Assembly: GCA_937898195.1 (NCBI GenBank)
Contig: CALEJD010000088.1
Span: forward strand, 1 to 17,758
Direction of reading: 5' to 3'
Length of the DNA: 17,758 nt
From: an uncultured Clostridia bacterium
Lineage (GTDB): Bacteria; Bacillota; Clostridia; Oscillospirales; Acutalibacteraceae
Both the position numbers and the translations under genes were made by a program. The first letter of the stretch is position 1; every line of letters starts with the position of its first letter. This document shows, one piece after another, positions 14,288 through 17,758 of this stretch. The notes beneath the pieces were generated by a model, which was given only the letters and a program-made list of their open reading frames with translations, searched no databases and was not told the DNA's origin.

Positions 14288-14614
14288 ATGGCAAAGAACG
14301 ATTTAATGCACGGTAATACCAGTTTATTGGTGTTATCGCTTATTGAACAACAAGATATGTATGGTTATCAAATTATCAAGGAGTTAAAACGCAAGAGTGA
14401 AAATGTTTTTGAATTAAAAGAAGGCTCACTCTACCCTGTTTTGCACGCCCTTGAAAACGAAAAGCTTATTACATCTTATATAGAAGAAACAGATTCTGCA
14501 CGCAAGCGCAGATATTATAAGATTACTGACAAAGGCAGAAAGGAATTGGCAGACAAGAAAGAAGAATTCTTTGTATTCACCAATGCAGCAAGAAAAGTAT
14601 TAAATTTTGCGTGA
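14288..14614 (+). CDS. PadR-family transcriptional regulator
   Basis: A 108-residue winged-helix regulator of the short PadR (subfamily 2) type. The N-terminal helix and HTH read LMHGNTSLLVLSLIEQQDMYGYQIIKEL. The characteristic KEGSLYPVLHALENEKLITSYIEE recognition and wing region and RKRRYYKITDKGRKEL follow. The short C-terminal helix probably serves dimerisation. The ATG has AGGAGG seven bases upstream. It is the first gene of a three-gene cassette with two paralogous membrane proteins, whose first start codon follows its stop by 9 bases. PadR proteins are usually repressors released by ligands or partner proteins. Here the adjacent membrane proteins are the obvious partner candidates. Confidence 0.93.
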   Translation: MAKNDLMHGNTSLLVLSLIEQQDMYGYQIIKELKRKSENVFELKEGSLYPVLHALENEKLITSYIEETDSARKRRYYKITDKGRKELADKKEEFFVFTNAARKVLNFA

Positions 14615-14623
14615 GGTGATATT

Positions 14624-15532
14624 ATGGCAATGAGAAAATTCTATAATTTTAGAGAAGCTAAAGAAATCTATATTGAACGAGTTTTGTATCACATTCACTA
14701 TGGCAGACTCAAAAAGAGAATAAAAGAAGAAATTGAAAATCACATGGACGATATGTATGATGATTTCAAAAATGATTTTGATAATGAACTTGATGTGGCT
14801 AAAAAAGTTGTTGATGAAATGGGAGACCCAGACGTGTTGGGTTTGGAACTTAAAGAAGCAAATAAGAGAACGCTTCGTGTTGTAAGAATTTTTAAAGTTG
14901 CGTTAGTCTTATCAATTGTCCCCTTTTTAATATTTTGCCAGACGGTTGGTTATGATTTTTTCGACGATTTAAGAACATATCACCGTGCAACAGATATAGA
15001 AACTAAAGAAATGCAGATTGTTGAAAATTATAACGACGGTGAGCCTATTCATCTGTTAACTGAAATTGAACACGACGGTATTGTTTATAGATATTATCTC
15101 CCCGATGAACGACCTGAAAACAGATGCATATTTTTTAGAACACAATCAATCAAAGTATTTGGCATAAGCGTAAAAGATAAGTTTGTTGAATATGGCAAGT
15201 CATCAGGACCTGAGAACAATGAAATACGGTTGAGTATTGGCAGAACTTTCGGTACTGACTATTTATGGATTTTATATGGCGAAACAAAGCAGAAATATGT
15301 AAAAAGATATTATGAGCCTATTGATTCTGACAGCGAATTAGAGCCTTATTGGAGTGATTTTATCACAGTACCGCAATATGGAACATATGAAAATCCTGTA
15401 ATAATATATGACCAACCACCCGAAGGCTATAAATGGAACTCATTTAAAGAGTATGACGAAAACAAAGAGCCTGTTGTATATTCAGACGATGAAAAGAAAA
15501 ACAATGTTTGGTCAGCTGAGGCTACATCTTAA
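14624..15532 (+). CDS. Membrane-anchored protein with HAAS/DUF1700-like N-terminus, paralog 1
   Basis: A 302-residue protein of unknown function. The N-terminal 80 residues are helical and match by eye the HAAS/DUF1700/'permease prefix' type of module (RIKEEIENHMDDMYDDF, then VVDEMGDPDVLGLELKEANK) often encoded beside PadR regulators. One transmembrane helix at about 86-106 is followed by an approximately 190-residue domain predicted to be outside the cytoplasm. That domain contains DGEPIHLLTEIEHDGIVYRYY, a YWSDFITVPQ motif and PEGYKWNSF. It is clearly paralogous to the next gene across its whole length. Its ribosome site overlaps the padR stop codon (TGAGGTGAT), so it is co-expressed. A membrane sensor that controls PadR is a plausible role but unproven. 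Confidence 0.7.
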   Translation: MAMRKFYNFREAKEIYIERVLYHIHYGRLKKRIKEEIENHMDDMYDDFKNDFDNELDVAKKVVDEMGDPDVLGLELKEANKRTLRVVRIFKVALVLSIVPFLIFCQTVGYDFFDDLRTYHRATDIETKEMQIVENYNDGEPIHLLTEIEHDGIVYRYYLPDERPENRCIFFRTQSIKVFGISVKDKFVEYGKSSGPENNEIRLSIGRTFGTDYLWILYGETKQKYVKRYYEPIDSDSELEPYWSDFITVPQYGTYENPVIIYDQPPEGYKWNSFKEYDENKEPVVYSDDEKKNNVWSAEATS

Positions 15533-15571
15533 GGAAAGCAAATCTAAACTAGTCAGCAAGGCGGTGAAGAT

Positions 15572-16450
15572 ATGAGAGCAATCAAAGATTTTGATACCGA
15601 AAAGAATATTTACATAGGCAAAGTATTAGAACATATTCACTATAAGAAACTACATACAAGAATTTATGAAGAATTGTCAGACCACTTAGACGATATGTAT
15701 GAAGATTTTAGCACCGAATGTGACGATGAACAAGAAATCACAAAAAGAGTTTTGGAAGAAATGGGACACCCCCACTATTTAGGATTAGAACTAAAAAAAG
15801 CGAACAAAGTAAAACTATTTTGGGCAAGAGTATTCAAAATTGCTTGTGTTTTCTTAACCTTGCCGATATTATATTCCGTATATGTTTTAGTTACTCACAT
15901 TGGAATGGAAGTATCAGATTATTTTCATGCTGATACTGTTGAAGAAGCAGAAGAATGGATTTTGGAAAATAGAACTGACGGTCAACCGATTGAATTGCTT
16001 ACAGAACTTGAACATGACGGTGTTGTTCACCGAATTTATGCACCCCAAGTTCAAAATAAAGAATCTTTCCAAATTTATCACATATATTCAATAGAATTCT
16101 TTGGGTTCAACATAAAGAATCGATTTGACCGCTCACATTGTCATTACGGACCAAACGATAATTATACAATGGCAAGTCTTGACCAACACCCAATACGCGA
16201 TGAACTTATAATTTATTTCAACACACCAGATTATCAATATATTAAAGTGGAATTCATCCCGACAGAAGACGGTTTTGAAAGATATTGGAGTGATTTCATA
16301 GAAATACCACAAGGCGCTACAACTGACAACCCAAAATATTTCATTTTGGATTGTCCTGATGGTTACCGTTGGAACAACTATGAAAGATTTGACGAGAATA
16401 AAAACTCGATTGACAATTATGATTTCATTGGGTCTAAGCTTCGCTCATAG
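15572..16450 (+). CDS. Membrane-anchored protein with HAAS/DUF1700-like N-terminus, paralog 2
   Basis: A 292-residue tandem paralog of the preceding gene. Shared blocks in order are IYIGKVLEHIHYKKL, HLDDMYEDF, EEMGHPHYLGLELKKANK, a transmembrane helix at about 86-108, and DGQPIELLTELEHDGVVHR. These are followed by YWSDFIEIPQ and PDGYRWNNYERFDENK. The sequences have diverged substantially between blocks, so the duplication is not recent. The ATG follows AAGGCGGTGAAGAT, 39 bases after paralog 1. No transporter permease or ATPase accompanies the pair, unlike many loci with this N-terminal module. No terminator is seen before the T-box promoter downstream. Confidence 0.7.
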   Translation: MRAIKDFDTEKNIYIGKVLEHIHYKKLHTRIYEELSDHLDDMYEDFSTECDDEQEITKRVLEEMGHPHYLGLELKKANKVKLFWARVFKIACVFLTLPILYSVYVLVTHIGMEVSDYFHADTVEEAEEWILENRTDGQPIELLTELEHDGVVHRIYAPQVQNKESFQIYHIYSIEFFGFNIKNRFDRSHCHYGPNDNYTMASLDQHPIRDELIIYFNTPDYQYIKVEFIPTEDGFERYWSDFIEIPQGATTDNPKYFILDCPDGYRWNNYERFDENKNSIDNYDFIGSKLRS

Positions 16451-16462
16451 GCAAAATAGGTG

Positions 16463-16491
16463 TTGACATTACATTAAAATAAGTATAAAAT
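16463..16491 (+). promoter_or_regulatory. thrS promoter
   Basis: -35 TTGACA (16463-16468), 17-base spacer, -10 TAAAAT (16486-16491). Start site near 16498, just before the T-box. Confidence 0.85.
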
Positions 16492-16510
16492 ATATACGAT
16501 ATTTTGAAAG

Positions 16511-16712
16511 CGTTGAGAAAGAACGACGGATAAGCTGAATTTACAGAGAGATTTCGGTTGGTGCGAGAAATCAATTTACTATCCTGAGACCACTTTCGAG
16601 CATTGGTGAAAACGGTTTTACTGATTAAGCCAATCGTATTAACTGCGTTAAAGTTATTTGAGTGGCAAGGTTTATACTTTGCAATGCGGGTGGAACCGTG
16701 GAATGTTGTTTA
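16511..16712 (+). ncRNA. T-box leader, threonine-specific
   Basis: A T-box that senses uncharged tRNA-Thr and controls thrS by transcription antitermination. Stem I has the lower helix GAAAG / CTTTC (16517-16521 / 16593-16597), the specifier-loop-closing helix GGATA / TATCC (16528-16532 / 16580-16584), the AGAGAG motif (16545-16550) and a GGTTGGTGCGAGA distal region. The specifier codon ACC (Thr) is at 16589-16591. The T-box core TGGAACC is at 16691-16697. AATGC (16683-16687) can pair with GCATT (16716-16720) to form the antiterminator, competing with the terminator. Confidence 0.93.
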
Positions 16713-16714
16713 TT

Positions 16715-16757
16715 AGCATTTCATCCTGTTTTTCGGGGTGAAGTGCTTTTTATTTTT
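16715..16757 (+). terminator. T-box-regulated terminator
   Basis: A 14-bp stem (16715-16728 / 16734-16747) with three G-U pairs and a 5-T loop, followed by TTTTATTTTTT. The 5' arm overlaps the 3' strand of the antiterminator, as expected for a T-box switch. Confidence 0.92.
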
Positions 16758-16758
16758 T

Positions 16759-16786
16759 CGGGTCGTCGTGGACGCCGACCCCTACA
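16759..16786. repeat. Dispersed GC-rich hairpin repeat in the thrS leader
   Basis: GGGTCG / CGACCC (16760-16765 / 16776-16781) with inner CGT / ACG, followed by CCTACA. On the minus strand it reads TGTAGGGGTCGGC..., the form of a short palindromic repeat commonly scattered in gut Clostridia genomes. It is far more GC-rich than its surroundings and sits between the terminator and the thrS ribosome site. Confidence 0.6.
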
Positions 16787-16815
16787 AAAAGTATATAATG
16801 AAAAGGAGATATATT

Positions 16816-17758
16816 ATGATTAAGGTAACACTTAAAGGCGACGTTATTAAAGAATACGAAGCTGGTACTACAATTGCAGAGATTGCTAAATCTATCGGCA
16901 TGGGTTTATACAAATCTGCTTGTGGTGGTAAAATCAATGGAAATTACTGTGATTTAAGAACAGCAGTCAATGAAGACTGTGCTCTTGAAATCGTTACATT
17001 TGATGAAATCGAAGGTAAAAAAACATTCTGGCATACTGCTTCACACATTATGGCACAAGCAGTTAAAAGACTTTACCCTGATGTAAAACTCGCTATTGGT
17101 CCATCAGTTGACAATGGTTTTTATTATGATTTCGATTCAGAGATTTCATTTACTCCTGAAATTCTCGAAAAAATCGAAGCAGAAATGAAGAAAATTGTTA
17201 AAGAAGATTTAGCTCTTGAAAAGTTTGAGCTCTCACCTGCTGAAGCACTCAAAATGATGGAAGAAAAAGGCGAAATCTATAAAGTTGAGCTTATCAATGA
17301 ACACGCTGACAAGGGTGAGCCAATTTCTTTCTACAAGCAGGGTGAATTTACAGAGCTTTGTGCTGGCCCACATCTTATGTCAACAGGTGTAGTTAAGGCA
17401 TTCAAACTTACAGCTTGCACAGGTGCATATTGGCGTGGCAACGAAAAGAACAAGATGCTCCAGAGAATTTATGCAACTGCTTTCCCAAAACAGTCTGCAC
17501 TTGACGAGCATTTAGCAATGCTTGAAGAAGCAAAGAAACGTGACCACAACAAGCTCGGTCGTGAACTTGAACTTTTCACAACAAGTGAGTTAATCGGACA
17601 AGGTCTTCCAATTATGCTCCCTAAGGGTGCTAGAATTATACAGACTCTTCAGCGTTGGGTTGAAGACGAAGAACAAAAACGCGGTTGGTTACTTACAAAA
17701 ACGCCATTTATGGCAAAGAGCGACCTTTATAAAGTTTCAGGTCACTGGGACCACTATC
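16816..17758 (+). CDS. thrS: Threonine--tRNA ligase (5' part, cut by window end)
   Basis: ThrRS charges tRNA-Thr and edits mischarged Ser-tRNA-Thr. The first 314 residues are present. The TGS domain (1-62) is followed by the tRNA_SAD editing domain, with HxxxH at H73/H77 and C182/H186 in ELCAGPHL, the four zinc/editing residues. The catalytic core begins with the RDHNKLGRELELF linker, and MLPKGARI leads into motif 1. The frame is open to the last base. The ATG at 16816 follows AAGGAG at a normal distance. Expression is controlled by the upstream Thr T-box. The C-terminal catalytic and anticodon-binding domains lie beyond the window. Confidence 0.98.
   Translation, partial: MIKVTLKGDVIKEYEAGTTIAEIAKSIGMGLYKSACGGKINGNYCDLRTAVNEDCALEIVTFDEIEGKKTFWHTASHIMAQAVKRLYPDVKLAIGPSVDNGFYYDFDSEISFTPEILEKIEAEMKKIVKEDLALEKFELSPAEALKMMEEKGEIYKVELINEHADKGEPISFYKQGEFTELCAGPHLMSTGVVKAFKLTACTGAYWRGNEKNKMLQRIYATAFPKQSALDEHLAMLEEAKKRDHNKLGRELELFTTSELIGQGLPIMLPKGARIIQTLQRWVEDEEQKRGWLLTKTPFMAKSDLYKVSGHWDHY

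Noticed and set aside
1..17758. CRISPR array, insertion sequence, prophage, tRNA or rRNA gene
   Set aside because: No regularly spaced repeats, transposase or phage genes, cloverleaf or rRNA sequences were seen. The only rRNA-like piece is the short L1-site mimic.

Overview
The window looks like a chromosomal segment of a low-G+C anaerobic member of the Bacillota (class Clostridia, probably a gut Oscillospirales/Ruminococcaceae-type organism). This is inferred from the AT-rich composition, strong GGAGG ribosome sites, a CIRCE-controlled hrcA-grpE-dnaK-dnaJ operon, a T-box in front of thrS, a QueT-type transporter, and dispersed GC-rich hairpin repeats of the kind common in gut Clostridia. The species cannot be named from this sequence.

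Layout. (1) Positions 1-1790, minus strand: a translation/transcription operon rpmG-secE-nusG-rplK with a clear sigma-A promoter at 1749-1777. The nusG-rplK gap contains an RNA element that mimics the ribosomal protein L1 site of 23S rRNA, plus two more hairpins. (2) Positions 1908-2107, plus strand: a self-contained mini-gene with promoter, perfect Shine-Dalgarno, 37-codon ORF and terminator. Its peptide has an internal CxQKxIGI repeat and is not recognised. (3) Positions 2119-6444: carA-carB with their own promoter. CarA has lost the catalytic Cys, His and Glu of its glutamine amidotransferase domain, so the enzyme is predicted to use free ammonia. (4) Positions 6528-8315: a DUF2974/Mbeg1-like alpha/beta hydrolase, then queT (queuosine-precursor ECF substrate-binding protein) with a structured leader, ending in a bidirectional terminator. 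(5) Positions 8325-9360, minus strand: a small two-helix membrane protein and a hemolysin III/PAQR-family protein, each with its own promoter. (6) Positions 9383-14178, minus strand: the class I heat-shock operon hrcA-grpE-dnaK-dnaJ behind a perfect CIRCE operator. (7) Positions 14215-16450, plus strand: a PadR-family repressor gene followed by two tandem paralogous membrane-anchored proteins whose N-termini resemble the HAAS/DUF1700 'permease prefix' module that often accompanies PadR regulators. (8) Positions 16463-17758, plus strand: a T-box (Thr specifier ACC), its terminator, a dispersed hairpin repeat, and the 5' part of thrS, cut by the window end.

Most of the window is core metabolism and housekeeping. 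The parts that stand out are the apparently glutaminase-dead CarA, the orphan 37-residue repeat peptide, and the PadR plus tandem paralog cassette.
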